37,743 nucleotides of DNA, taken from the NCBI GenBank assembly GCA_016183945.1, contig JACPDP010000008.1:1-37743 (forward strand). Reading direction: 5' to 3'. This DNA comes from Magnetospirillum sp. Its GTDB lineage: Bacteria; Pseudomonadota; Alphaproteobacteria; Rhodospirillales; Magnetospirillaceae. Of this stretch, positions 18,907 to 27,422 are shown piece after piece (position 1 is the first letter of the stretch; each line of letters begins with the position of its first letter). The translations under genes and the position numbers were made by a program. Under the pieces are notes generated by a model. The model was not told the DNA's origin and ran no database searches. It saw only the letters and a list, made by a program, of their open reading frames with translations.

Positions 18907-19518
18907 TCAGCCGCAACGCACCCCGGTGCCACCCAGGCCACAATAGCCGCCCGGGTTCTTCGCCAGGTATTGCTGGTGATAGTCCTCGGCCCAGAAGAAC
19001 GGCCCGGCGGCGGCGATCTCGGTGGCGATGCGGCCGCGGCCGGCGGCGTCGAGGCGCCGCTGGTAGGACTCGCGGCTGGCTTCGGCGGTACGATGCTGCT
19101 CCGGCGAGGCGGTGTAGACCGCCGAGCGGTATTGGGTGCCGATGTCGTTGCCCTGCCGCATCCCCTGGGTGGGGTCATGCCCCTCCCAAAACACCGTCAG
19201 CAGACGGAGATACGACACGGCGGCCGGATCGAACGCCACCAGCACCGCCTCGGCATGGCCGGTGCGGGTGGAACAAACCTCGTCATAGGTCGGGTTGACG
19301 GTGAAGCCGCCGCTGTAGCCTACGGTGGTGGCGTGAACGCCGGGCTGGGTCCAGAACAGCCGTTCCGCCCCCCAGAAGCAGCCCATGGCAAACACCGCCG
19401 TCTCGATGCCGGTGGGGAACGGCGGTTTCAGCGGCGTCGCGAGCACCGCGTGCCGCGCCGCAACTCGCATTTCCGTTGTCCGTCCCGGCAAGGCGTCGGC
19501 CGCCGCAACCATCTCCAT
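18907..19518 (-). CDS. msrA: Peptide methionine sulfoxide reductase MsrA
   Basis: A protein of about 203 residues that reduces the S epimer of methionine sulfoxide in proteins and as free amino acid. The catalytic cysteine lies in [30 protein letters not shown] and [10 protein letters not shown] are all typical. The C-terminal [14 protein letters not shown] supplies the two resolving cysteines of the class with three active cysteines. The N-terminal ALPGR is also typical. The chosen ATG at 19518 has GGGGA about 10 bases upstream, and ATG codons at 19542 and 19512 are possible. The gene is divergent from the two-component pair. Confidence 0.93.
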   Translation of the reverse strand: MEMVAAADALPGRTTEMRVAARHAVLATPLKPPFPTGIETAVFAMGCFWGAERLFWTQPGVHATTVGYSGGFTVNPTYDEVCSTRTGHAEAVLVAFDPAAVSYLRLLTVFWEGHDPTQGMRQGNDIGTQYRSAVYTASPEQHRTAEASRESYQRRLDAAGRGRIATEIAAAGPFFWAEDYHQQYLAKNPGGYCGLGGTGVRCG

Positions 19519-19641
19519 CCTGCCCGGTCCCCATAGCCCCATGACTGCGCCCGCTCTCCCGCCTCCCCAGGAACATGGCTATTCGCACGATCATCAGCAA
19601 CAAGCCTTCATCATGTCGGCATTTTTCAGTATCTTGAGCCG

Positions 19642-20790
19642 ATGTCGTATCAAGAGAATGCCACACTCCGACTGTTGCTGGTGGAAGACGACGATGCCTA
19701 CGCGTATCTCGTCCTTCACTATTTGCGAACCCTTGACGACTTCACCATCGATGTCGAGCACGCCGTTTGCCTGACCGACGCGCTCGGCCACCTGGCAGCG
19801 CACCAGTATGACGTCGTTCTGCTCGACCTCGGCCTGCCGGAAGAGCGCAACCTGCCGGTGCTGCGCCGCGTGTTGGCCACCCATGCCGACGTGGCGGTGA
19901 TCGTGCTGACCGGGCTGGACGATCAGGAGGTGGCGCTGGCCGCGGTACGCGAGGGTGCCGAGGACTACCTGATCAAGGGCGAAACCACCGCCGACAGCCT
20001 GGGGCGCTCCATTTGCTATGCCCTGGAACGGCGGCGCCAGCAGCAGGAACGCCGCGTCTTGGAACGCCGCCTCGCCGAGACCCACCGGCTGGAGTCGCTG
20101 GGCCGCTTCGCCGGCGGCATCGCTCATGAGATCAACAACCGCCTGACCCCCATCATCGGCATGGCCGATCTGATGCTTACCCTGTCGCCCCCCGAAGAGC
20201 GTCGCCAGGAAATGCTGGAGCTGATCCTCGATGCGGCGCAAGGGGCCAGCGCGCTGGTCCGCAATCTGTTGACCTTCGCCCGCCAGCAGCCGACCGGCCA
20301 GCCGCAACGGGTGGACATGGCGGCCCTGGCGGAGAGTACGCTTCGCCTGGTGCGCACCGCCATCCCCCCTGCCGTCGCACTCACCACCGAATTCAGCACC
20401 GACCCACCGGCAGTGAACGGCGATCCCATGGCGATCCAGAGCGTGCTGATGAACCTGGTCTCCAATGCGGTGGACGCCTTGGGCGGCCGCCCCGGCCAAG
20501 TGGCGGTGACCATCGCCGCCGCCGACTCACCGCCCGAGGCGGCCTCCCAGGGGCCGAGCCTCCGCCTGACGGTCAGCGACAACGGCCCGGGCATGGACCG
20601 GGAGATGGCGGCTCATATTTTCGAGCCGTTCTTCACCACCAAGGCGGTCAACAAGGGGACCGGGCTGGGGCTCTCGGTGGTGCACGGCATCGTCGCCCAT
20701 CTGGGCGGCTGCATCCGGGTGGACAGCGGCGCCGGCCGAGGCACCACCTTCGAGGTCTTCCTGCCGGCCGCCGCCGGCGACGGCGGCTGA
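19642..20790 (+). CDS. Hybrid kinase: REC-HisKA-HATPase
   Basis: A soluble protein of 382 residues. The receiver (about 9-125) has E15/D16/D17, phosphoacceptor D62 (LLDLGLPEE) and the lysine of YLIKGE. A short coiled coil leads directly to the kinase core with [19 protein letters not shown]. The ATPase domain has the N box (MNLVSNAVDALGG), SDNGPGM and GTGLGLSVVHGI. No membrane or sensor domain exists, so the input must come through phosphorylation of the receiver or a partner. It lies 6 bases upstream of a single-domain response regulator, its probable partner. The ATG at 19642 has only a weak ribosome site (TTGAG). Confidence 0.88.
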   Translation: MSYQENATLRLLLVEDDDAYAYLVLHYLRTLDDFTIDVEHAVCLTDALGHLAAHQYDVVLLDLGLPEERNLPVLRRVLATHADVAVIVLTGLDDQEVALAAVREGAEDYLIKGETTADSLGRSICYALERRRQQQERRVLERRLAETHRLESLGRFAGGIAHEINNRLTPIIGMADLMLTLSPPEERRQEMLELILDAAQGASALVRNLLTFARQQPTGQPQRVDMAALAESTLRLVRTAIPPAVALTTEFSTDPPAVNGDPMAIQSVLMNLVSNAVDALGGRPGQVAVTIAAADSPPEAASQGPSLRLTVSDNGPGMDREMAAHIFEPFFTTKAVNKGTGLGLSVVHGIVAHLGGCIRVDSGAGRGTTFEVFLPAAAGDGG

Positions 20791-20796
20791 GCGGCC

Positions 20797-21165
20797 ATGG
20801 CGAATATCCTTGTCGTCGAGGATGACCCCCTGGTGCGCAACTCGCTCCGCATCATCCTCGAGTCGTTCGGCCATGCCGTTGAGGAAGCCGAGGACGGCTC
20901 CACGGCCCTGGCCATCGACCCCAGCGGTTTCGACGTGGTGATTACCGACATCCTGATGCCCGGCGTCTCCGGGGTCGAAGTCATCGGCGCGCTGCGGGCC
21001 AAGGGCTTCGGCGCCGGCATCATCGCCATGTCGGGAGGCAACCGGCTGGGGGGCGTCGACCCCCTGGAACAGGCCCTGGCCGCCGGTGCCGACATGGCCA
21101 TGCGCAAACCGTTCGCCGCGCGCGACCTGATGGCCGCCCTGGAGAAGTGCACCACGAGAACTTGA
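20797..21165 (+). CDS. Single-domain response regulator
   Basis: A 122-residue CheY-like receiver without an output domain. E8/D9/D10, phosphoacceptor D51 (VITDILMPGVSG), a conserved serine (IIAMSGG) and K109 (MRKPFAA) are present. It starts 6 bases after the kinase stop, so the two form one transcript. The output is probably protein-protein interaction or phosphorelay. No target is evident. Confidence 0.88.
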   Translation: MANILVVEDDPLVRNSLRIILESFGHAVEEAEDGSTALAIDPSGFDVVITDILMPGVSGVEVIGALRAKGFGAGIIAMSGGNRLGGVDPLEQALAAGADMAMRKPFAARDLMAALEKCTTRT

Positions 21166-21207
21166 AGGGGCTCGGCTGAAAGCCTGGACCGCGGGCATCC
21201 CGCCAGC

Positions 21208-21612
21208 TCACCCCGCAACAGCCGAGAGAATCACCGTCGCTTCCGCCATGGGGTATTCATCGGTGATGGCGAGGTGGATGGCGGCGGCCATACCAGGCGG
21301 CACCAGCACCGCCAGACGCTCGGCGGCGCCCCCGGTCAGCGCCAGGGTCGGCTGCCCCGAGGGCAGGTTGACCACCCCGATGTCACGCCAGAACACGCCG
21401 GCACTGAAGCCGGTGCCCAGCGCCTTGGCGGCGGCCTCCTTGGCGGCGTAACGCTTGGCATAGGTGGCGGCACGCGAGTCCGGGCCGCGCCGTTCTGCCT
21501 TGGCGCGCTCGGCCGGGGTGAAGATACGGTCGATAAAGCGCTCGCCGAAGCGCTCCAACGTCCGCTCGATGCGCCGGATGTCGATGAGGTCGTTGCCGAT
21601 GCCGAGGATCAC
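21208..21612 (-). CDS. acpS: Holo-[acyl-carrier-protein] synthase AcpS
   Basis: A 134-residue enzyme that transfers 4'-phosphopantetheine from coenzyme A to apo-acyl carrier protein. The family's start ([21 protein letters not shown]) has the metal-binding Asp, and the second motif [18 protein letters not shown] has the catalytic glutamate. The start is GTG with GAGGAG 9 bases upstream. It lies 13 bases after pdxJ, in the common alphaproteobacterial order rsh-pdxJ-acpS. Confidence 0.96.
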   Translation of the reverse strand: MILGIGNDLIDIRRIERTLERFGERFIDRIFTPAERAKAERRGPDSRAATYAKRYAAKEAAAKALGTGFSAGVFWRDIGVVNLPSGQPTLALTGGAAERLAVLVPPGMAAAIHLAITDEYPMAEATVILSAVAG

Positions 21613-21625
21613 GGTGCGGGTCTCC

Positions 21626-22366
21626 TCAAGATGCGCTCCGCCCTTCGTCCATCAGCACCCGCATGTGGCGGATAGAGGCGTCGAAGCCGACGAAAATGGC
21701 CTCGCCCACCAGGAAGTGGCCGATATTGAGTTCAGCGATGCTGGGAATGGCGGCAACCGGCTTGACCGTGTCGTAGGACAGGCCGTGGCCGGCATGGCAT
21801 TCCAGCCCGATGACCTCGGCGTGATGGGCGGCGGCGACGATGCGGGCCAACTCGCGGTCGCGTAAAGCCCCCTCATGGTCGCAATAGGAGCCGGTATGCA
21901 ACTCGACCACCGGCGCGCCGAGGCGCTTGGCGGCATCGAGTTGGGCGGGATCGGCCTCGATGAACATGGAGACGCGGATGCCCGCCTCCACCAGACGGCC
22001 GATCAACGGCCTCAGCGCGTCGAACTGCCCCGCCACGTCGAGGCCGCCCTCGGTGGTGCGCTCCTCGCGGCGCTCCGGCACGATGCAGGCGGCATGCGGC
22101 CGGTGGCGGAGTGCGATGGCCACCATTTCCGGGGTGGCGGCCATTTCCAGATTCAGCGGCAGTTGGATTTCGTTGGCCAGACGCTCGATATCGCGGTCGG
22201 AGATGTGGCGGCGATCCTCGCGCAGATGGGCGGTGATACCGTCGGCCCCGGCCGCCGCCGCCATATGGGCGGCCCGCACCGGATCGGGATGGCGGCCGCC
22301 GCGTGCGTTGCGGATGGTGGCGACGTGATCGATGTTCACGCCGAGGCGGAGGGGACGCGCGGGCAT
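21626..22366 (-). CDS. pdxJ: Pyridoxine 5'-phosphate synthase PdxJ
   Basis: A 246-residue TIM-barrel enzyme that condenses 1-deoxyxylulose 5-phosphate with 3-amino-2-oxopropyl phosphate to form pyridoxine 5'-phosphate, the last ring-forming step of DXP-dependent vitamin B6 synthesis. The motifs [48 protein letters not shown] and [10 protein letters not shown] are present and include the conserved active-site histidines. AGGAG, overlapping the rsh stop codon, precedes the ATG. It is cotranscribed with rsh and acpS. Confidence 0.97.
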   Translation of the reverse strand: MPARPLRLGVNIDHVATIRNARGGRHPDPVRAAHMAAAAGADGITAHLREDRRHISDRDIERLANEIQLPLNLEMAATPEMVAIALRHRPHAACIVPERREERTTEGGLDVAGQFDALRPLIGRLVEAGIRVSMFIEADPAQLDAAKRLGAPVVELHTGSYCDHEGALRDRELARIVAAAHHAEVIGLECHAGHGLSYDTVKPVAAIPSIAELNIGHFLVGEAIFVGFDASIRHMRVLMDEGRSAS

Positions 22367-22377
22367 GGGGAAGGCTC

Positions 22378-24528
22378 CTAGTTCCTCGCCCGCTCCACCG
22401 AGTTGATGGCGGGCATGGCCCGGAGCGCGGCGATGATGTTGGTGAGATGCTTGACATCGCGGACCTCGATGTCGATCAGCATCTCGAAGAAATCCTGATT
22501 GCGGTTGGTGATCTTGAGGTTGGTGATGTTGCCCATGTTCTTGGCGATCACCGTCGACACGCCCCCCAGCGCGCCGGGCTCGTTGGCCACCACCAGGTTG
22601 ATACGGCCGAGATGGATGTTGCCATCGGTCTCGTCCCAGGACAGGTCGAGCCAGCGCTCGGGCTGGTCGGAAAACTGTTCCAGGTTCTCGCAGTCGATGG
22701 TGTGGATGGTCACCCCCTTGCCGGTGGCGACGATGCCGACGATGCGATCGCCCGGCAGCGGGTGGCAGCAGCCGGCGAAGTGAACCGCCATGCCGGGGAT
22801 CAGCCCCTTGATCGGCACGGCGTGCCCGCGGTCCTTCTTCTCGGCCAGCTGCTTTTGGCGGGCCTTCAACGCCACAACGTTGTCGGGCTGCGGCCGCGCC
22901 TTGAGTTCCGGGAAGACGGTGGAGACCACCTCACGGGCGGTCAGGGTGCCCTCGCCCACCATGGCCAGCAGGTCGTCGACGGTCGCCGCTTTGAAGATTT
23001 TGAGGACACCGTCCAGCGCCTTCTCGGCGAAGTCGTAGCCCTCATGACGGAAGCCGCGTACCAGGATGGCGCGCCCGAGATCGGTGTACTGGGCGCGCTG
23101 CTGGGTGCGGATGTAGCGGCGGATACGGGCGCGCGCCTTGCCGGTGACGACGAAGCGCTCCCAGGTGGGGTTGGGAGTCTGCGCCTTCGAGGTGATGATC
23201 TCGACCTGGTCGCCGTTACCGAGCTGGCTGCGCAGCGGCATGATACGGCCGTTGATCTTGGCGCCGACGCAGGTGTCGCCCACCACCGAGTGGACGGCAT
23301 AGGCGAAGTCCACCGGGCAGGCACCGCGCGGCAGCGAAATCAGGTCGCCCTTGGGGGTGAAGCAGAACACCTGGTCCTGGAACATCTCGAGCTTGGTGTG
23401 CTCAAGGAATTCCTCGGGGTTGGAGGCGTGCTCCAGGATGTCGAGCAACTCGCGCATCCAGCGGTATTGCCGGCCATCGGTGACCTTGCCGCCGCCGACC
23501 TTGTACTTCCAGTGGGCGGCGACGCCCAGCTCGGCGACCTCGTGCATCTCCTGGGTGCGGATCTGCACCTCGATGCGGTGACGCTCGGGTCCGAACACGC
23601 CGGTGTGCAAGCTGCGGTAGCCGTTGGGCTTGGGGGTCGAGATGTAGTCCTTGAAGCGGTTGGGCACCATGGGATAACGCGAGTGGATCACCCCCAATGC
23701 CCGGTAGCAGTCCTCGATGTCGTCCACCACCACGCGAAAGGCCATGATGTCCGAGAGCTGTTCGAAGCCCACGTTCATCTTGCGCATCTTCAGCCAGATG
23801 GAATACGGCGTCTTCTCGCGCCCCGACACATTGGCCTTGAGCCCCGCTTCGGCGAAGGTCTTGCGCAGCTCCTCGAGGATGCGGCCGATCAGGTCGCCGC
23901 CCTGCTCGCGCAGGAAGGACAGGCGCGACACGATGGAGCCGCGCGCGTCGGTGTGCAGCTCGGAGAACGCCAGGTCCTCCAACTCCATCTTGAGCTCCTG
24001 CATGCCGATGCGCTCGGCCAGCGGAGCGTAGATTTCCATGGTCTCCAGCGCGATGCGCCGGCGCTCCTCGGGGTCCTTGATGTAGTGGAGGGTGCGCATG
24101 TTGTGCACCCGGTCGGCCAGCTTGACCAGCAGGACGCGGATGTCCTCGCTCATCGCCAGCACCAGCTTGCGCAGGTTCTCGGCCTGCTTGGCGTGGTCGG
24201 ACTGCAACTCGATGCGGTTGAGCTTGGTCACCCCGTCGACCAGCCGGCCGATCTCGGGGCCGAACAGCCGGTCGATCTCGGCCTGGGTGGCCGGAGTGTC
24301 CTCGATGGTGTCGTGCAGCAGCGCGGTGATGATCGACGACGAGTCCAGCCGGTACTTGGTGAGGATGCCGGCGACTTCGATGGGATGCGAGAAGTAGGGA
24401 TCGCCCGAGGCCCGCAGCTGCGAGCCGTGCATCTTCATGGCGTAGACATAGGCGCGGTTGATGGCGTCCTCGTCCGCGGTGGGGTCGTAGGACTTGACCC
24501 GCTCCACCAGTTCGAACTGACGCATCAT
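22378..24528 (-). CDS. rsh: Bifunctional (p)ppGpp synthetase/hydrolase, RelA/SpoT family
   Basis: A protein of about 716 residues that makes and degrades the alarmone (p)ppGpp. The N-terminal HD hydrolase domain has its metal-binding motif intact ([13 protein letters not shown]), so hydrolysis is likely. The synthetase domain has [14 protein letters not shown] and [18 protein letters not shown] domain ([16 protein letters not shown]) and a C-terminal ACT domain ([19 protein letters not shown]) follow. The ATG at 24528, giving [11 protein letters not shown], agrees with family N-termini. GGGAGG lies upstream at a slightly long spacing. Alphaproteobacteria usually have this single long enzyme. 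It lies downstream of rpoZ and 11 bases upstream of pdxJ. Confidence 0.96.
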   Translation of the reverse strand: MMRQFELVERVKSYDPTADEDAINRAYVYAMKMHGSQLRASGDPYFSHPIEVAGILTKYRLDSSSIITALLHDTIEDTPATQAEIDRLFGPEIGRLVDGVTKLNRIELQSDHAKQAENLRKLVLAMSEDIRVLLVKLADRVHNMRTLHYIKDPEERRRIALETMEIYAPLAERIGMQELKMELEDLAFSELHTDARGSIVSRLSFLREQGGDLIGRILEELRKTFAEAGLKANVSGREKTPYSIWLKMRKMNVGFEQLSDIMAFRVVVDDIEDCYRALGVIHSRYPMVPNRFKDYISTPKPNGYRSLHTGVFGPERHRIEVQIRTQEMHEVAELGVAAHWKYKVGGGKVTDGRQYRWMRELLDILEHASNPEEFLEHTKLEMFQDQVFCFTPKGDLISLPRGACPVDFAYAVHSVVGDTCVGAKINGRIMPLRSQLGNGDQVEIITSKAQTPNPTWERFVVTGKARARIRRYIRTQQRAQYTDLGRAILVRGFRHEGYDFAEKALDGVLKIFKAATVDDLLAMVGEGTLTAREVVSTVFPELKARPQPDNVVALKARQKQLAEKKDRGHAVPIKGLIPGMAVHFAGCCHPLPGDRIVGIVATGKGVTIHTIDCENLEQFSDQPERWLDLSWDETDGNIHLGRINLVVANEPGALGGVSTVIAKNMGNITNLKITNRNQDFFEMLIDIEVRDVKHLTNIIAALRAMPAINSVERARN

Positions 24529-24637
24529 GCCGGCATTATTCCTCCCGAGCGGGGGCCGGCGCGCCGGGCCCGGGGCAAGCTTGACAGCGGCGCGCGGGCG
24601 CCCCGACAATCATCGGCCGCCCCGAGGCTATGATATC

Positions 24638-25045
24638 CTATTCCTCGCCGACGTCGATGTCGCCGAGATCACCGGCGGCATCCGCGTCGAAATCCACGCC
24701 GTCGTCGGAGACGGTCAGGCCGTCCTCGCCGAGGTCTTCCTCGCCGGCGATGTTCTCGAAGCCGAGGTCGCGCTCGGGGACGAAGGTGTCCATCTCGTCC
24801 TCTTCCGGCTCATCAACCTCGACGTGCTTCTGCAGCCCCTGGATCAGCGCATTGCGCAAGGTGTCGAGGGGCACGGTTTCATCGGCGATCTCGCGCAGGG
24901 CCACGACCGGGTTCTTGTCGTTGTCGCGATCAACGGTGATGCGGGCGCCGGCCGCGATGTCACGGCCGCGCTGACCGGCGATCAATACCAGTTCGAACCG
25001 GTTGGGAATCCTGAGAACGCAATCTTCAACAGTAACGCGCGCCAT
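24638..25045 (-). CDS. rpoZ: RNA polymerase omega subunit
   Basis: A 135-residue protein. The N-terminal [19 protein letters not shown] and RGRDIAAGA are the family signature. Omega helps assemble and stabilise core RNA polymerase and forms part of the ppGpp site, which fits its place before rsh. The C-terminal 55 residues are very acidic ([17 protein letters not shown] onward) and extend beyond the short E. coli omega, as is common in this class. AAGGATGG precedes the ATG. Confidence 0.96.
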   Translation of the reverse strand: MARVTVEDCVLRIPNRFELVLIAGQRGRDIAAGARITVDRDNDKNPVVALREIADETVPLDTLRNALIQGLQKHVEVDEPEEDEMDTFVPERDLGFENIAGEEDLGEDGLTVSDDGVDFDADAAGDLGDIDVGEE

Positions 25046-25085
25046 GGACCATCCTTTACGACAGGCCTTCGGGGAAAGGGTTCAG

Positions 25086-25115
25086 CTTATATATGGGGTA
25101 AGGGGGCGAAAGCAA
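25086..25115 (-). promoter_or_regulatory. Putative promoter of rpoZ-rsh
   Basis: On the minus strand TTGCTT (25115-25110) is followed by TATATA after 16 bases (25093-25088) or TATAAG after 18 (25091-25086). It lies 40 bases before the rpoZ ATG in an AT-rich patch unlike the surroundings. Confidence 0.5.
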
Positions 25116-25140
25116 GCGTCGGCGCGGCCGGCGGCGCCGG

Positions 25141-25530
25141 CTATCGCTTCCCGCTGTTGCGGCAGTCCAGCACCCAAATATCATAGACCGGGTGCTCCAT
25201 GGCCGACAACGCCGGCGAGGAGGCGAACATCCAGCCGCGGAACAGGCTGGCGGCCGGCTGGTCGGCCCGCAATTCCCAGATGTCGAGAAAGGCTGCGCTT
25301 TCCGGCAGGTCTTCCGGCCGACGCTTCTTGCAGGCGCGCACGATGATTTCCAGCGTGCCGAAGCGCACCGGCGTCGGGTCGCCGACATGCGCCTCGATGG
25401 TCACCACCCGCGCGGTGACCTTGTCGAGGCCCTGCAGCACCACGGTGTCCATCGAGAGGTCGGGCGTCGATTGGGCCAGGACCGCCGACGGCAGCAGCAG
25501 GGCCAGGGCGGCGAGACTCCCCAGCCTCAT
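25141..25530 (-). CDS. DUF2155 domain periplasmic protein
   Basis: A 129-residue protein with a signal peptide (about 1-19, cleavage after AVLA). The body has the features of the alphaproteobacterial DUF2155 family: ARVVTIEAHVGDPTPVRFG, LEIIVRACKKRRPEDLPESA, LFRGWMFASSPALSAMEHPVYDIWVLDC. Function is unknown. The two cysteines could form a disulfide in the periplasm. Its ATG overlaps the stop of the upstream MlaD-domain gene (ATGA), which suggests a shared role in the envelope. Confidence 0.85.
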   Translation of the reverse strand: MRLGSLAALALLLPSAVLAQSTPDLSMDTVVLQGLDKVTARVVTIEAHVGDPTPVRFGTLEIIVRACKKRRPEDLPESAAFLDIWELRADQPAASLFRGWMFASSPALSAMEHPVYDIWVLDCRNSGKR

Positions 25531-26048
25531 CTCTTTTCGGAGCCGGGCGGGGGCGTGTCTCCCGGCACCAGCGGACCGGCGGGAGCGGCCTGCGGCGACT
25601 GGTTGTCGGCGGTGGCCAGGAAGATCAGCTCGCCCACCATCTCCTCGATGGACTTGAAGTCCTTGGTGCGAACCAGCGTGCCCCCCGCCGGCAGGCGCGC
25701 CTGGGCGCGGCCCGGCTCCAGCTTGACGAACTTGCCCCCCAGCAGGCCCTCGCTGGAAATGCTGGCCGTGGTGTCGGCGGGCAGTTGCACGCTGGGCGAG
25801 ATCGACAGCTTGACCACGGCGTTGAAGGTCTGGGGATCGAGCGTCTGCGACGCCACCGTCCCCACCTTGATGCCGTTGATCTTGACGTCGGCGCCGGTGT
25901 CCAGGCCACCGACGCTGGCGAACTGGGCGACGATCTCGTAGCCCTCGATCTTCTGGATGCTGGCGTGGCTGTAGGCGAACAGGAGGAAGAAACCGGCCAC
26001 CGCCAGAACCACGGCGCCCATGAGGGTCTCGATCAGGTTGCGTCCCAT
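25527..26048 (-). CDS. MlaD-domain protein (second of a tandem pair)
   Basis: A 173-residue protein with one N-terminal membrane helix (about 9-28) and a periplasmic MCE/MlaD domain (about 37-115). GLDTGADVKINGIKVGTVA and SEGLLGGKFVKLEPG match the fold. In the Mla pathway MlaD forms a hexameric ring that carries phospholipids between the inner membrane and periplasmic carriers. The usual ABC ATPase, permease and MlaC genes are not in this window, so the partners must lie elsewhere or the role differs. AAGGACG precedes the ATG. A Pro-rich tail ends the protein. It follows its paralogue by 10 bases. Confidence 0.85.
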   Translation of the reverse strand: MGRNLIETLMGAVVLAVAGFFLLFAYSHASIQKIEGYEIVAQFASVGGLDTGADVKINGIKVGTVASQTLDPQTFNAVVKLSISPSVQLPADTTASISSEGLLGGKFVKLEPGRAQARLPAGGTLVRTKDFKSIEEMVGELIFLATADNQSPQAAPAGPLVPGDTPPPGSEKR

Positions 26049-26058
26049 GGCTTCGTCC

Positions 26059-26553
26059 TTACCTGGTCATATTGGGCAACGGCTTGTCGAGATAGCCGCG
26101 CTTGGCGCGGCCCTGATCGATGATCATCCGCAGCAGATCCTCGACGACCACCGAGTCCTGGGTATAGGCGATTTCCTCGCCGGGCTTCAGCACGCGCTCG
26201 TCGCCGCCCGGCTTCAGGTCGATGTATTTCGCCCCCAGCAATCCGTCGGTCTGGATGGCGGCGGCGGTGTCGGCGGTCAGCCCGATGGTGGGCGCCAGCT
26301 GGATGGTGGTGACGGCGCGGAACGACGGATCGAGCTTGAGGTCGACGACACGCCCCACCCGCACGCCCGACAGCCGCACCGCGGTGCCGACGGCGACGCC
26401 GTCGGCCTTGCTGAAGCGCGCCTGCAGAAGGTAGCCCTCGCTCTTGGCCGGCCCCTTGCCGCCCACCGAATAGGCCAGGCCGAACAGGGCCACCCCCACC
26501 AGCAAGACCAGGGCGCCGACCACCATGTCGCGGTCGCCGCCCTTGGTGAACAT
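26059..26553 (-). CDS. MlaD-domain protein (first of a tandem pair)
   Basis: A 164-residue protein. A membrane helix at about 10-29 (MVVGALVLLVGVALFGLAY) is followed by an MCE/MlaD domain with GVAVGTAVRLSGVRVGRVV and TDGLLGAKYIDLKPGG, both alignable with the neighbouring paralogue. The ATG at 26553 follows GGTGGGGGG. A longer frame from a TTG at 26586 would overlap the NDUFA12-like gene and is less likely. It lies 20 bases after that gene. Two MlaD-type subunits in tandem could form a mixed ring. Confidence 0.83.
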   Translation of the reverse strand: MFTKGGDRDMVVGALVLLVGVALFGLAYSVGGKGPAKSEGYLLQARFSKADGVAVGTAVRLSGVRVGRVVDLKLDPSFRAVTTIQLAPTIGLTADTAAAIQTDGLLGAKYIDLKPGGDERVLKPGEEIAYTQDSVVVEDLLRMIIDQGRAKRGYLDKPLPNMTR

Positions 26554-26573
26554 GCGGCCCCCCACCGGAATGC

Positions 26574-26924
26574 TCAAGGGCGCCAAGCCTCGTAGTCACC
26601 GGCAGCGCGCTCGCGCTGACCGCCGGCGAGATCGTGGCCGGGCGGCAGATAGGCGTCGGACGAGCCGGTCTTGTTGGCCTCGTGCGGCTTCTGCCACGCC
26701 TTGCGGCTGACGTCGGTGAGCGGATGGTCGCTGGTGTAGTGCAGCCAGGCATGCCACTCCGCCGGCACCTTGGAGGCCTCCGGCACGCCGTTATAGATCA
26801 CCCAGCGCTTGGTGCGCCGGCCCTTGGCCTCGCGCTTCTCGACGAAGTAGCGGTTGCCGGCGGTGTCGGTTCCCACCAGCTTGCCCTTGGACCAGGTGTA
26901 GAGCAGTGTCCCCAGCGTCGTCAT
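26574..26924 (-). CDS. NADH:ubiquinone oxidoreductase NDUFA12-like subunit
   Basis: A 116-residue protein of the NDUFA12/B17.2 family, an accessory subunit of complex I that alphaproteobacteria share with mitochondria. KLVGTDTAGNRYF, RRTKRWVIYNG, VPAEWHAWLHYTSDHP and the C-terminal YLPPGHDL match the family. The ATG at 26924 has GAGG 5 bases upstream and gives the standard N-terminus. The longer frame upstream has no such support. It heads the run leading into the MlaD and DUF2155 genes. Confidence 0.9.
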   Translation of the reverse strand: MTTLGTLLYTWSKGKLVGTDTAGNRYFVEKREAKGRRTKRWVIYNGVPEASKVPAEWHAWLHYTSDHPLTDVSRKAWQKPHEANKTGSSDAYLPPGHDLAGGQRERAAGDYEAWRP

Positions 26925-27157
26925 GTCGACCTCGGAAAAGCAAATGTTGCCGGGACTATGGCAAAACCCGGGGGCCGCGTCCAGAGGGGTGCGCGGAGGG
27001 GACAGGGCGACGGCACCGTGATGGGGAGGCGGGCCCTCGTTCGCGGAGTGGATCAAGCGTGGTTCGGATGGAGACGCTTCTCAGCCCGACGCTCTTGGTG
27101 GCCTCCGCTCGGCGCCGGCACCGTTTGCACTGCCCCCAGGGGGCGCCACACCACGCC
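26925..27157. other. Gene-free stretch between the NDUFA12-like gene and the repeat cluster
   Basis: No convincing gene is seen on either strand. With the repeat cluster it makes nearly 500 bases without a gene. It contains GCCCCCAGGGGGC (about 27132-27144), a short GC palindrome of unknown meaning. The promoter of the NDUFA12-like gene should lie at its left end, but I find no good match. Confidence 0.45.
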
Positions 27158-27348
27158 AAAGGAAAATGGACTCTGACCCCGTTTTCGCGTTTTCCGTTTT
27201 CGCGTTTTGCACGCGAAGGAAAATGGACTCTGACCCCGTTTTGTGTGACCCCGTTTTGTGACCCCGTTTTGCACGTGACCCCGTTTTGCACGGACCCCGT
27301 TTTGCACGCCGTTTTGCAGACCGACCCCGTTTTGCACCGTTTTGCAGA
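27158..27348. repeat. Cluster of short direct repeats with GACCCCGTTTT core
   Basis: Seven intact copies of GACCCCGTTTT start at 27175, 27232, 27247, 27260, 27277, 27293 and 27323. Truncated copies (CCGTTTTGCA) lie near 27309 and 27337. The first two sit at the end of a longer unit, AAGGAAAATGGACTCTGACC, beginning at 27159 and 27216, so that unit repeats after 57 bases. Most copies continue into GCA or GTG. Spacing is irregular (13-57 bases). From memory, GGGGTCAGAGTCCATTTTCC-like sequences are dispersed in many bacterial genomes, often beside REP-associated (Y1-type) transposases. No transposase is present here. Confidence 0.85.
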
Positions 27349-27422
27349 CCCGGGCCCGATGAATTGCGCCTGGCGGAAAATTGCACCACAATCGCGAGCA
27401 TTCTTTTTGACGGGGCCTCAAC

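Noticed and set aside
22303..24633. Long plus-strand open frame opposite rsh
   Set aside because: rsh on the other strand has every expected domain. The opposite frame is a composition artefact.
26554..26586. N-terminal extension of the first MlaD-domain protein from a TTG
   Set aside because: It would overlap the NDUFA12-like gene and place 11 extra residues before the membrane helix. The ATG at 26553 has a good ribosome site.
27158..27348. CRISPR array
   Set aside because: The repeats are only about 11-14 bases, the spacing varies from 13 to 57 bases, there are no unique spacers of constant length, and no cas genes are in the window.
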